Under the pieces are notes generated by a model. That model saw nothing but the letters and a program-made list of their open reading frames with translations, did not search any database and had not been told where the DNA came from. From an uncultured Clostridia bacterium (GTDB lineage Bacteria; Bacillota; Clostridia; TANB77; CAG-508): 34,055 nt of DNA. Both the position numbers and the translations under genes were made by a program. The stretch is taken from the NCBI GenBank assembly GCA_947628815.1, contig CANRBJ010000014.1:1-34055 (forward strand), read 5' to 3'. Below are positions 6,160-13,916 of the stretch, piece by piece (position 1 is the first letter of the stretch; each line of letters begins with the position of its first letter).

Positions 6160-6709
6160 ATTTAAAGTTGATTTTATTGAGTTAGTAAGAGTTGTTGAAA
6201 GTGTAAAAAAAGGAATAGATAAAAAAGGAAAAGACGAAATGAAAGGTATTAGATTTTGCATAGATGGAGATTTCCTAAGATTATATACAACAGATGGAGT
6301 AAAAGTATTTACTAATAGTTTAAGAATATTGCAAAAATTAACAAATATACCAGATGATTTTGAATTTATATCTCCAAAATTTGTAATACCTGGTGAAAGT
6401 GAAAACGATGTTGAAATAACAGTAGATTATAAAAAGAATATAGTTGTATATGATTTTGGAACAAGTAAGCAAGAAATTCAATTATATATACTTAATTCAA
6501 GGATAGATCATATAAAAAGATGGTTTAATATAAAAAAAGATGAAGAAACAAAAGAAATAACATTATCTGCAAAACAATTAAAACAAGTATTAGATGGATT
6601 TGGAACAAAAGAAAGAATAAAAATAATTATTCAATCTGAAAAATGTCCAATAATGATAGAGTCATGTTCAGACGAAAATAACAAAAGAATTTTAGCAGTA
6701 ATGGCTTAA
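6152..6709 (+). CDS. Two-domain sliding-clamp-like protein
   Basis: A 185-aa protein resembling bacterial DnaN (the DNA polymerase III beta clamp) in fold signature. MKGIRFCIDGDFLRLYTTDGVKVF parallels the MKGV..DG.L.L.ATDGYRLA segment of DnaN, and the C-terminal part (KQLKQVLDGFGTKERIKIII, then PIMIES and a short RILAVMA tail) parallels the last clamp domain with its M-P-V-like end. It has room for only two of the three clamp domains, like PCNA, so a ring would need more than two subunits. It neighbours replication and RusA genes. The assignment comes from pattern reading and is moderate. Confidence 0.55.
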   Translation: MVKFKVDFIELVRVVESVKKGIDKKGKDEMKGIRFCIDGDFLRLYTTDGVKVFTNSLRILQKLTNIPDDFEFISPKFVIPGESENDVEITVDYKKNIVVYDFGTSKQEIQLYILNSRIDHIKRWFNIKKDEETKEITLSAKQLKQVLDGFGTKERIKIIIQSEKCPIMIESCSDENNKRILAVMA

Positions 6710-6722
6710 TGGAGGTACAAAA

Positions 6723-7133
6723 ATGTATGAATTTGAAATACCAGGAGAAATAGTTGGAAAAGGAAGACCAAGAATGAATATAAGAACAGGAAAAGCGTAT
6801 ACTCCAACAAAAACAAAGTATTATGAATTTTTAGTTAAAAAATGGTTTTTAGAAAAATATAAAGAATGGCAAATTATTGAAGATAAACATATAAAAATCG
6901 AAATAATTGCTTATTTCGATATTCCTAAAAGTACATCAAAGAATAGAAAAGAGCAGATGCTAAAAAATGAAATTAGACCGATGAAAAAACCTGATATTGA
7001 TAATATAACAAAAATTATTTTAGATGCATTGAACAAATTTGTTTATCATGATGATACTCAAGTTGTAGAGTTAGTGGTAAAAAAATATTATTCTGATGCA
7101 CCTAGAGTAAATGTGAAAGTTGAGGTGATATAA
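6723..7133 (+). CDS. rusA: RusA-family Holliday junction resolvase
   Basis: A 136-aa endonuclease that cuts four-way DNA junctions, used by phages to resolve recombination intermediates before packaging. The N-terminal GKGRPR (12-17) and the acidic core KPDIDNITKIILDALN (D91, D93, K97) with HDDTQV (D110/D111) match the RusA active-site pattern. Length is typical. GGAGG lies just upstream, and two bases separate it from the next gene's ATG. Confidence 0.93.
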   Translation: MYEFEIPGEIVGKGRPRMNIRTGKAYTPTKTKYYEFLVKKWFLEKYKEWQIIEDKHIKIEIIAYFDIPKSTSKNRKEQMLKNEIRPMKKPDIDNITKIILDALNKFVYHDDTQVVELVVKKYYSDAPRVNVKVEVI

Positions 7134-7134
7134 A

Positions 7135-7317
7135 ATGCAAGACGATAAAAAAATAAATAAATGGAGAACATGTCCAAGATGTGGAAAAAAATATAATACT
7201 TATCCAGCAATTAGTAGAAAAGATAATAAAACTAAAATATGTCCTCAATGCGGAAATGAAGAGGCTTTATTAGATTTCATGTTTTTAAATGAAAATGATA
7301 TACCGAGAATAGATTAA
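7135..7317 (+). CDS. Small zinc-ribbon protein
   Basis: A 60-aa protein with two CxxC knuckles, C13-P-R-C16 and C36-P-Q-C39, the layout of a zinc ribbon. It is preceded by GAGGTGA that overlaps the end of rusA. Position suggests early accessory function such as DNA or RNA polymerase binding. I cannot name a family. Confidence 0.75.
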   Translation: MQDDKKINKWRTCPRCGKKYNTYPAISRKDNKTKICPQCGNEEALLDFMFLNENDIPRID

Positions 7318-7350
7318 AAATGATGTTTTAGAATTATTGGAGGTGGAAAA

Positions 7351-7845
7351 ATGTTAGTATTACCAATTAAAAAGAAATGGTTTGATATGATTGCATCAGG
7401 AGAAAAGAAAGAGGAATATAGAGAAATCAAGCCATATTATGATGAAAAATTTATGAAAATATTTGGATTAAATTATTTAAATAAAAGAGTAGAGTTAGTT
7501 TTTAGAAATGGCTATTCGCATAATTCTCCAAGTATAAAATGCTTATGTATATTGAATAAGGGATATGGAAAAAAAGAATGGGGAGCAGAAGATGGAAAAG
7601 AATATTATATACTATCGATACTTAAGATTATAGAAATAAAAAATTCGCATATTCGGAGAAAAGATAATTCCAAATATTTCAATTCCAAATATTTCAATTC
7701 CCATTATGAATACTGCAATGCAATAAAACAAGTTACAAATGCTCCAATACAGGAGATAAACAAAAAAATTGAAATAAGAATAGATATAGAAGATGTATTG
7801 AAAGAAGCAGACAAGAATTCGAAAAAAGAATATTATAATTTATAA
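7351..7845 (+). CDS. ASCH-domain protein
   Basis: A 164-aa protein with an ASCH N-terminus: LPIKKKWFDMIASGEKKEEY places the conserved K-W/F-I-x-x-G-x-K-x-x-E/Y motif at about residues 5-24. ASCH domains are PUA-like beta barrels thought to bind RNA or nucleotides. Phage copies are common and mostly uncharacterised. Residues about 106-117 carry a duplicated pentapeptide (NSKYF twice) from a 15-bp tandem repeat. GGAGGTG precedes the ATG. Confidence 0.82.
   Translation: MLVLPIKKKWFDMIASGEKKEEYREIKPYYDEKFMKIFGLNYLNKRVELVFRNGYSHNSPSIKCLCILNKGYGKKEWGAEDGKEYYILSILKIIEIKNSHIRRKDNSKYFNSKYFNSHYEYCNAIKQVTNAPIQEINKKIEIRIDIEDVLKEADKNSKKEYYNL
7666..7695. repeat. 15-bp tandem duplication inside the ASCH gene
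   Basis: AATTCCAAATATTTC occurs twice in a row (7666-7680, 7681-7695), and AATTCC follows as a partial third unit. It keeps the frame and inserts five residues, so it is probably a slippage product that may vary in copy number. Confidence 0.85.
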
Positions 7846-7887
7846 TTATAATAATAGATTCAATAAATTGAAGAGGATGGAGAAAAT

Positions 7888-8382
7888 ATGAAAAAAGAAA
7901 AAATAATTGAAGGATTAAAAAGTTTAGTCGATGATAGAGAAAGTTTTATCACAGAAAATAAAGAAAATTGTGAAATGTTTATTCAAGATAAAGATGTTTT
8001 AACAGCTGCAATTGATTATATAAAAAATAATGATTCAAATGAATATAAGATATATTTTGAAAGCCTATTAAAAAGGTTCAAGCATCTATTGCAATCGAAA
8101 TTCATATCCAAATATGATGAGTATGATTTCAAAAAGAACGATTATAAATATGATATAGAAGAGATAGATAAGATTATGAAAAATAAAATCAATCCAATTG
8201 AAATCAATCCAATTAAACAAAAACAAATGATACTAGTAGATGCTAAAAAGTATGAAAGTCTAATATCTTCTAAATATTATGCAATAGGAAAATTATCAGA
8301 AATTGAAAATCGATTATTATTGCAAGAACAAATAGGATTTTTGAAATCTGAAATAAGATCCTTAAAAGATGATAATATATAA
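7888..8382 (+). CDS. Unknown helical early protein
   Basis: A 164-aa charged, mostly helical protein, not recognised. A coiled-coil-like C-terminus (SEIENRLLLQEQIGFLKSEI, about 136-155) suggests oligomerisation. A short internal repeat, INPIE-INPIK, lies near 102-111. GATGGAG precedes the ATG. It sits in the early operon between the ASCH and basic-protein genes and has no visible catalytic motif. Confidence 0.75.
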   Translation: MKKEKIIEGLKSLVDDRESFITENKENCEMFIQDKDVLTAAIDYIKNNDSNEYKIYFESLLKRFKHLLQSKFISKYDEYDFKKNDYKYDIEEIDKIMKNKINPIEINPIKQKQMILVDAKKYESLISSKYYAIGKLSEIENRLLLQEQIGFLKSEIRSLKDDNI

Positions 8383-8467
8383 AGAATATAACCACTTTAT
8401 ATATTAAAGTAAAAAATGTTGAAAATAATATAAGATTAAAATAAAAGAAAGGAATATTGAAAGAAGT

Positions 8468-8695
8468 ATGAAAAAAGATAATAGAAAAAAAAACAAAATA
8501 AAAATATCTATAAGAAGAAAGTTGAGAAGAGAAAAAAAGAAAAATAGTGTTTTACATATAAATGACATCAAAATGCCAAGAAAAATTAGAAGAAATAAAG
8601 TTAAAGAGTTAATAAAAAAAGATGGAGCTAAAAAGATTAATAAAAGAATGCGTTACTATTGGCGAGATGTACAAGATGGTGCATATAAAATTTAA
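8468..8695 (+). CDS. Very basic small protein
   Basis: This 75-aa protein contains 31 lysines or arginines (20 K, 11 R) and few acidic residues, so it is strongly positively charged and probably binds DNA or RNA. I do not recognise it. The N-terminal 40 residues are nearly all basic; the C-terminus (RMRYYWRDVQDGAYKI) is more ordered. Its stop is followed at once by the AAAGGAGG site of the late-regulator gene, indicating an operon. Confidence 0.65.
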   Translation: MKKDNRKKNKIKISIRRKLRREKKKNSVLHINDIKMPRKIRRNKVKELIKKDGAKKINKRMRYYWRDVQDGAYKI

Positions 8696-8711
8696 CAAAG
8701 GAGGAATGAAA

Positions 8712-9317
8712 ATGTCTGATAAAGAATTAGAAGTAAATCCTGACATTTTAGAACTAATTGATAAAAGTGTAGAGGCTGGAGTAAGTAAAGGAATTGAAAG
8801 AGGAATGAAAGAAGTCAAAAAGATGCAAGAAATAGAAAGACAAAATCAATATGATACAAGAAAATATAATACAGAGTTATTATTGAAAAATTATAGAAAT
8901 TTCAAAAAGCATGTTGATGATTCTGTATATTCTTCACAACAAGTTTTAAATTTAGAAAAAGAAAGAAAAGAATTTAAAATTGATTTTAATGAGCCAATGG
9001 ATGATACATATATAAAATCTATTATAAAAAGTAAAACAACAACGAGAATACTTTTAGAACAGATAGATGTTTTTATAGAATATTTTTTAAGAAAATGTGC
9101 AATATCCAAAAGACGAGAAATTAATAGAAGAGGCGAAGTAATTAACTTGTTATATATTAAAGATTTAGAAGAGGATCTAGAAAAACAAAAAATTACTTTT
9201 GAAGAGGTTGCTGAAGAATTAAATACAAGTGCAAAAACTGTAAATAGAGATAGAAAAGCAGCAATAAAAGAATTATCAGTATTATTCTTTGGAATAGAAG
9301 GACTAAAAATAAAATAA
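8712..9317 (+). CDS. ArpU/RinA-like late transcription regulator
   Basis: A 201-aa protein starting at the ATG 6-7 nt after AAAGGAGGA. An in-frame ATG 90 bp upstream would overlap the previous gene and lacks a site. The C-terminal 45 residues form a sigma-region-4-like helix-turn-helix (FEEVAEELNTSAKTVNRDRK). The middle holds FLRKCAISKRREINRRGEVI, typical of proteins that count hydroxylated or cyclic repeats in sigma-like phage activators. Its place as the last early gene before the packaging operon matches ArpU/RinA activators of late genes. TGTCC boxes in the following gap are candidate targets. Confidence 0.75.
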   Translation: MSDKELEVNPDILELIDKSVEAGVSKGIERGMKEVKKMQEIERQNQYDTRKYNTELLLKNYRNFKKHVDDSVYSSQQVLNLEKERKEFKIDFNEPMDDTYIKSIIKSKTTTRILLEQIDVFIEYFLRKCAISKRREINRRGEVINLLYIKDLEEDLEKQKITFEEVAEELNTSAKTVNRDRKAAIKELSVLFFGIEGLKIK

Positions 9318-9341
9318 TTTTTTTAGAAAAATAGTCTGAAA

Positions 9342-9435
9342 TGTCCATAAAAATTAGATATAAAATGTGTAAAAATATTGAAAAATTAATATTTTTATTT
9401 AAAAAATAGTTTTTAAAAATGTCCAAAACATGTCC
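9342..9435. promoter_or_regulatory. TGTCC boxes upstream of the late promoter
   Basis: TGTCC occurs at 9342-9346, 9420-9424 and 9431-9435. The last two are 11 bp apart, and the first is 78 bp upstream of the second, about seven helical turns. The third abuts the -35 box. This arrangement suggests binding sites for an activator, most simply the ArpU-like protein encoded just upstream. Confidence 0.4.
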
Positions 9436-9464
9436 TTGAAAGTCTGTTTTAAATAAAGTAAAAT
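9436..9464 (+). promoter_or_regulatory. Late operon promoter
   Basis: TTGAAA (9436-9441), 17 bp and TAAAAT (9459-9464) lie in the only sizeable gap between early and late genes. Transcription would begin near 9471, just before the hairpin leader. Confidence 0.5.
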
Positions 9465-9482
9465 GATATCGTAAAATATTTT

Positions 9483-9574
9483 TCAGTTCTTCCATACTTA
9501 TTTTTAGTTAAGAAAGAAAGTAAAAAAGCTCAAGAGAAATCTTGAGTTTTTTCTTTTATAAGTATGTGAACTGA
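9483..9574 (+). promoter_or_regulatory. Structured late leader RNA enclosing a terminator
   Basis: TCAGTTC (9483-9489) pairs with GAACTGA (9568-9574), and CATACTTAT (9493-9501) pairs with ATAAGTATG (9558-9566). Together they enclose the terminator hairpin at 9522-9552. The whole 92 nt thus folds as one long stem at the 5' end of the late transcript, ending just before the first ribosome site. It could be a cis-acting antitermination or attenuation element. Confidence 0.45.
9522..9557 (+). terminator. Intrinsic terminator in the late leader
   Basis: CTCAAGA-GAAA-TCTTGAG (9529-9546) is a perfect 7-bp stem with a GNRA tetraloop. Flanking A6 and T6 runs extend it, and TTTTTTCTTTT follows. It would stop early transcription, and late transcription too unless overridden. 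Confidence 0.8.
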
Positions 9575-9594
9575 ATAAATGAAAGGAGAAAGGT

Positions 9595-9810
9595 ATGAAA
9601 GAAAAAGTAAATACTGCAGAAGTAAAAAAAGAAAAAGAAATTGTTTTTCTAGAGGATACTAATGTAATGATTAAAGGAGAGATTGTAAAATACAAGAAAG
9701 GGAAAAAATATAAGTTTGAAACAGAAATAGCAGATAAACTTATAAAACAAAAAGTTGCAACAGATCTAAATAAAGAAAAACAAGAAGAGAATCAAGATGC
9801 AAGAAATTAA
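9595..9810 (+). CDS. Small phage protein upstream of HNH
   Basis: A 71-aa charged protein with AAAGGAG upstream and first in the late operon. The middle (VFLEDTNVMIKGEIVKYKKG) looks like a small beta-barrel or SH3-like segment found in short proteins near phage packaging and head genes. No precise role can be assigned. It overlaps the HNH gene by 14 bp. Confidence 0.65.
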   Translation: MKEKVNTAEVKKEKEIVFLEDTNVMIKGEIVKYKKGKKYKFETEIADKLIKQKVATDLNKEKQEENQDARN

Positions 9811-10042
9811 TAAAGAGGCTTTTTACAAAAGTATTAAGTGGAAAAAGAAAAGAGAAAAGATATTAAGAAGAGATGGTTATTTATGTCAGCATTGTAAATG
9901 GTATGGAAAAAGAACAGAAGCACAAACAGTTCATCATAAAAAACATTTAGAAGAATATCCAGAGTTAGCTTTGGAAGATGATAATCTAATTAGTTTATGT
10001 AATAAATGCCATAATAAAGAACATCCTGAAAAACGGAGGTAG
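9797..10042 (+). CDS. HNH endonuclease
   Basis: An 81-aa HNH nuclease with zinc-binding C30-x-x-C33 and C68-x-x-C71, the HH pair H46-H47, N63 and H76. In HK97-like cos phages an HNH protein encoded just before the terminase genes works with TerL to nick or cut cos during packaging. Position two genes before TerS fits that role. It is short, as expected for this class, and lacks features of a homing endonuclease. Confidence 0.92.
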   Translation: MQEINKEAFYKSIKWKKKREKILRRDGYLCQHCKWYGKRTEAQTVHHKKHLEEYPELALEDDNLISLCNKCHNKEHPEKRR

Positions 10043-10048
10043 AAGATA

Positions 10049-10456
10049 TTGATTACTGTTGTTTGTGGTTATCCAGGATCAGGAAAGACAACTTATGCTA
10101 AACAACACAAAAAGTATAATGATATTATGTTAGATCTAGATATTATATATTCAGCTATAACGAATAATAATATGCATGAAGAAATAAGACCAAAAAATAT
10201 AATAGAATTTATTAACGATTTTATTAAAGCGAGTATATATAAATCTAAAGAATATAATATAGATGTTTGGTTAATAAGATGTTGTCCTGATGATATAGAG
10301 TTAGAAATATTAAAAGATAATAATGCAAAAATAATATGGTTAGAAACAAGTAGAGAAGAATGTAGAGAAAGATTATATAAAGATAATAGGTTATTAAAAG
10401 GTTTTGAGTTTATATGTAATAGAATAGATAGACAAAGAAAGATGATGTGGAATTAA
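10049..10456 (+). CDS. P-loop nucleoside/nucleotide kinase-like ATPase
   Basis: A 135-aa protein with a TTG start behind GGAGGT. Walker A is GYPGSGKTT (7-15). The acidic segment DLDIIY (about 30-35) and the lid-like RERLYKDNR fit the AAA_33/nucleoside-kinase class. Similar genes sit between HNH and TerS in several Firmicutes phages. The substrate is unknown; nucleotides or polynucleotide 5' ends are both possible. Confidence 0.8.
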   Translation: MITVVCGYPGSGKTTYAKQHKKYNDIMLDLDIIYSAITNNNMHEEIRPKNIIEFINDFIKASIYKSKEYNIDVWLIRCCPDDIELEILKDNNAKIIWLETSREECRERLYKDNRLLKGFEFICNRIDRQRKMMWN

Positions 10457-10560
10457 ATCCCCCTCTCTTTCTTTTTTTATTTTCGATTTTAAAGGAACGG
10501 CGCAGGATAAAGTTTTCCACATGCATTAAATTTTTGAAATTTTTTTTGAAGGGTGGTGAG
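10457..10560. other. Candidate cos packaging site
   Basis: The 104-bp gap between the kinase and TerS holds a C5 tract with pyrimidines (CCCCCTCTCTTTC, 10459-10471), then an AT stretch and an isolated GC-rich GGAACGGCGCAGG (about 10493-10505). This is the only GC-rich island among the neighbouring genes and lies where HK97-like cos phages carry cos. The cleavage positions cannot be read from sequence alone. Confidence 0.4.
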
Positions 10561-10956
10561 GTGAATTTGGCGAGAAAAATTATAACTGCTGAAGGCTTCA
10601 AAAATCAAACAATTAGGCAGATGAAATCATTAGGAATTTACAAACAAGAATTCGACACAATAATTGATGTTTATTCGGGTTTATTAGAACAATATGCAAG
10701 GCTATATAAACAATTCATAGACTCAGATATGAATTTTCAAGTTTATACAGATAGTGGTGGAACTAAAAAAGCTCCGATTGTATCTACTTTAGAAGCGTTG
10801 AGAAAAGACATTTTAATGTATGCAGCCCAGCTAGGATTAACAGTAAAAGGGTTAGATAGCATTGAAGTTGAAAAGAAAAAGCCAAAGAGTAAACTTGAAG
10901 AGGCTCTTGAGAGTTTATCACAACCACCAAAAATAAAAAGAAAGAGTAAAAAATGA
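10561..10956 (+). CDS. Terminase small subunit, P27-like
   Basis: This recognises the packaging site and recruits TerL. I start it at GTG 10561, just after GGGTGGTGAG; TTG 10567, giving MARKIITAEG, is equally possible. A longer in-frame version from 10447 would run through the cos-like gap and add a hydrophobic leader, so I reject it. About 130 aa. The helical core (FDTIIDVYSGLLEQYARLY) and C-terminal basic tail (PPKIKRKSKK) fit P27-family small subunits. Its last bases overlap TerL by 4 (ATGA). Confidence 0.82.
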   Translation: MNLARKIITAEGFKNQTIRQMKSLGIYKQEFDTIIDVYSGLLEQYARLYKQFIDSDMNFQVYTDSGGTKKAPIVSTLEALRKDILMYAAQLGLTVKGLDSIEVEKKKPKSKLEEALESLSQPPKIKRKSKK

Positions 10957-12686
10957 TTCCAGAGCGATATGAAAATTATTCTAAAGTATTAAAATATGCA
11001 AAAGATATTGTTAGTGGTAAAAAGGTAGCTTGTGTTGAACTAATAGAATCTGCACAAAGATTTTTAGATGATTTAAATTCTAAAAATTATGATATCAATT
11101 TTATTGATGCAGAATTTGTTATAGGAATAATTGAAAAAACTTTTGTACATATAAAAGGACCATTAAAAAATAAGCCATTTCTTTTAGCAGATTGGGAAAA
11201 GTTCATAGTTTATAATTTATTAGGGTTTTATATAAAAGGTACTGATGAAAGAAGATTTAAAGAAGCTTTTATTTTTATACCTCGAAAAAATGGTAAAACA
11301 ACTTTTGTATCTGCTTTAGCATGGGGGCTTTCTTTACTAGAAAGAAAAACAGGTTCTACAGTTTATATTGTTGGAAATGTTTTAAAACAAGCTTTACAAT
11401 CATTTGAGATTTTATTAAAAAATATATATCAAATGGAAGGTGGAGAAGATAAAGCCAAAAATGAATATAAAATTCTTAATAATAATCAAGAACATTCAAT
11501 ATCAAAGAGTTTTGAAAATTCAAAAGGAGAAGAAGAAGCATCAATTAAATTAGAAGCTTTGGCATCTAATCCTGAAAATCAAGATGGATATAACTGTAAT
11601 ATTGCAATTTGTGATGAAATGCATGCATATAAAACGTCAGAAAAATATTATGTAATTAGACAAGCTATGAAAGCTTATAAAAACAAATTAATTATTGGTA
11701 TTACAACTGCAGGAAAAAATATGAATAGTTTTTGTTATCAAAGATTAATTTATTGTCAAAAGGTATTAAAAAAACAGTTTGTAGATGAACAATTATTTAT
11801 ATTTATTTGCAAGGCAGATCAAAATCAAAAAGGCGAAGTTGATATGACAGATCCAATAGAGCATGAAAAAGCTAATCCAAATTATAATGTGTCTATTAGA
11901 GCTCAAGATATTTTAGACGAAGCCTTACAAGCACAAAATGATATAACAGCTAAAAATCAATTTTTAAATAAAACTTTAAATATTTATACAAACTCAATGA
12001 ATAAATATTTTGATATTACAAAAGTACAAGCATCAGATAATAAATACGATTGGACTATACAAGATCTTTTGAAATTTCCAATAAAATGGTTTGGTGGGGC
12101 AGATTTATCTATTGAGTGGGATTTATCAGCATCTTGTTTATATGGCACATATAAAGATGTTGATATATGTATTGCTCAAGGTTATATGCCGAGATTAAAA
12201 GCACAAGAAAAAGCTGAAAAGGATCAAATTCCATTTTTTTGGTGGGAGGAAAAGAAATGGCTTACAATTTGCAATAATGAAACAGTTGAATATGAAGATC
12301 TAGTCAAGTGGTTTCTAAAAATGCGAGAGCTAGGTTTTAAAATACAGGAGGTTAGATATGATAAGTATAAATCTAAAGAGTTTGTTTCAAGTATGGAGAG
12401 TCATCATTTTAAAATGGTAAATCAAGACCAAAACTATTGGAAAAAAACAGAAGGATTTAGAAGAATTGAAAAAAAGATTTTAAAAGAACAATATTATTTT
12501 TTACATAATAAAGCTTATGAATATTGTATTGGCAATGTTAAAGGAATTGAAGATTCACAAGATAGAGTAAAATTTGAAAAAAATAGTGAAACTGAAAGAA
12601 TAGATTTATTCGACAGTTCTGTTTCTGGAGCAAAAGGATTAATAGAATATCAAGCCAAACAAAGTAAAATAAAAAATTGGTTTTAA
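10953..12686 (+). CDS. Terminase large subunit
   Basis: This 577-aa ATPase-nuclease drives DNA into the prohead and cuts it. Walker A-like RKNGKTT is at 111-117, Walker B IAICDEMHAY has D221 and E222, and the coupling motif TTAG is at about 251. The C-terminal nuclease starts near GGADLSIEWDLSA (about 380), with the first catalytic Asp. Length and order fit HK97-type TerL (Terminase_1). It follows TerS with a 4-bp overlap. Confidence 0.96.
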   Translation: MIPERYENYSKVLKYAKDIVSGKKVACVELIESAQRFLDDLNSKNYDINFIDAEFVIGIIEKTFVHIKGPLKNKPFLLADWEKFIVYNLLGFYIKGTDERRFKEAFIFIPRKNGKTTFVSALAWGLSLLERKTGSTVYIVGNVLKQALQSFEILLKNIYQMEGGEDKAKNEYKILNNNQEHSISKSFENSKGEEEASIKLEALASNPENQDGYNCNIAICDEMHAYKTSEKYYVIRQAMKAYKNKLIIGITTAGKNMNSFCYQRLIYCQKVLKKQFVDEQLFIFICKADQNQKGEVDMTDPIEHEKANPNYNVSIRAQDILDEALQAQNDITAKNQFLNKTLNIYTNSMNKYFDITKVQASDNKYDWTIQDLLKFPIKWFGGADLSIEWDLSASCLYGTYKDVDICIAQGYMPRLKAQEKAEKDQIPFFWWEEKKWLTICNNETVEYEDLVKWFLKMRELGFKIQEVRYDKYKSKEFVSSMESHHFKMVNQDQNYWKKTEGFRRIEKKILKEQYYFLHNKAYEYCIGNVKGIEDSQDRVKFEKNSETERIDLFDSSVSGAKGLIEYQAKQSKIKNWF

Positions 12687-12698
12687 GGAGGTGAGAAT

Positions 12699-13916
12699 GT
12701 GAAATTATTTAAAAATAAAAGAGCCGAAGTTGTAAAAGAAAAAGTAATATTTACTGGACTTCTTACAAAAGAAGATTTTGATACGTTATGCTGTGAGGGA
12801 TATACTAAAATTTCAGATAATCCTGAAGTTCAAATATGTGTAAATAAGATAGCGGATTTGGTGTCAAGCATGACGATAAAATTAATGGAAAATTCAGAAA
12901 ATGGAAATAAAAGAATAAAAGATGAATTGAGCAGAAAAATTGATATAAATCCAAATAATTTAATGACCAGAAAGAACTTTATTTTTCATCTTGTTAAAAC
13001 CTTATTTTTATATGGAGATGGAAATTGTATTTGTTATCCTAGATTTATAACAAAAAATGGTCAAGTATTATTAGATAATATAGATTTTTTTGATATGTCT
13101 CAAGTTACATATAATAAAACCTATACAAGCTATTCAGTAAATTATAAAGGTGTAACATACAATCCAGATGAGATATTACATTTTATTCTTATGCCATCAA
13201 AACAGTGTCCTTTTGTAGGAAGTGGTTACAGTTACATTATAATGGATACTATAAATAATTTAAAACAAGCTGCAGTAACTAAAAAAGGATTTATGGCAAG
13301 TAAATTCCAACCAAACATAATAGTTAAAGTTGATTCTAATACTGAAGAATTATCAACTAAAGATGGGAGAAAGAAAATATTGGAAGATTATGTTGAAAAT
13401 AATGAAGCAGGAAAACCATGGATTCTTCCAGCAGAGCAATTTGAGATTCAAGCAATAAAACCACTTACTTTACAGGATTTGGCTCTTAATGATAGTGTTA
13501 AAATAGATAAAGAAACAGTTGCTAAAATATTTGATGTTCCTGGATTCCTAGTAGGTACAGGAGAAAAATTTGATAAAGATGAACACAATAACTTTGTTGA
13601 TACAAGAATAATGGGAATTTCTCAAAACATTCAGCAAGAATTAACAAGAAAGTTATTATATTCTCATGATAGATTTTTTGAATTTAATCCAAGAAGTATA
13701 TATGCATATAATTTAAATGATCTAGCTAAAATTGGTAAAGAGTGGTCTTCAGGAGGACTAATGTCAAGAAACGAAGCTAGAGATTGGGTTAAATTACCTC
13801 CTAGAGAAGGATTAGATGAAATAGTAATACTAGAGAATTATATACCTGCATCTAAAATAGGAGAGCAAGCAAAATTATTAATGGAAGGAGGCGATAAGAA
13901 AAATGAAGAGGACTGA
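12699..13916 (+). CDS. Portal protein, HK97 family
   Basis: A 405-aa portal subunit forming the dodecameric ring through which DNA enters and to which the tail neck attaches. It has a GTG start behind AAGGAGGTG; the ATG one codon earlier in another frame stops at once. FLYGDGNCICYPRF and EILHFILMP are typical of the family, and FDVPGFLVG and a C-terminal RNEARDWVKLPP segment match the crown and stem ends. Its 3' end overlaps the protease gene by 14 bp. Confidence 0.93.
   Translation: MKLFKNKRAEVVKEKVIFTGLLTKEDFDTLCCEGYTKISDNPEVQICVNKIADLVSSMTIKLMENSENGNKRIKDELSRKIDINPNNLMTRKNFIFHLVKTLFLYGDGNCICYPRFITKNGQVLLDNIDFFDMSQVTYNKTYTSYSVNYKGVTYNPDEILHFILMPSKQCPFVGSGYSYIIMDTINNLKQAAVTKKGFMASKFQPNIIVKVDSNTEELSTKDGRKKILEDYVENNEAGKPWILPAEQFEIQAIKPLTLQDLALNDSVKIDKETVAKIFDVPGFLVGTGEKFDKDEHNNFVDTRIMGISQNIQQELTRKLLYSHDRFFEFNPRSIYAYNLNDLAKIGKEWSSGGLMSRNEARDWVKLPPREGLDEIVILENYIPASKIGEQAKLLMEGGDKKNEED

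Noticed and set aside
10447-10560. Longer TerS start at 10447
   Set aside because: It would overlap the kinase gene and translate the cos-like gap into an implausible hydrophobic leader; a good site lies at 10550-10560.
10651-12615. Perfect TTCGACA (0A-box) matches at 10651-10657 and 12609-12615
   Set aside because: Both are within terminase coding sequence, single and unpaired, and encode normal residues. They are probably chance.
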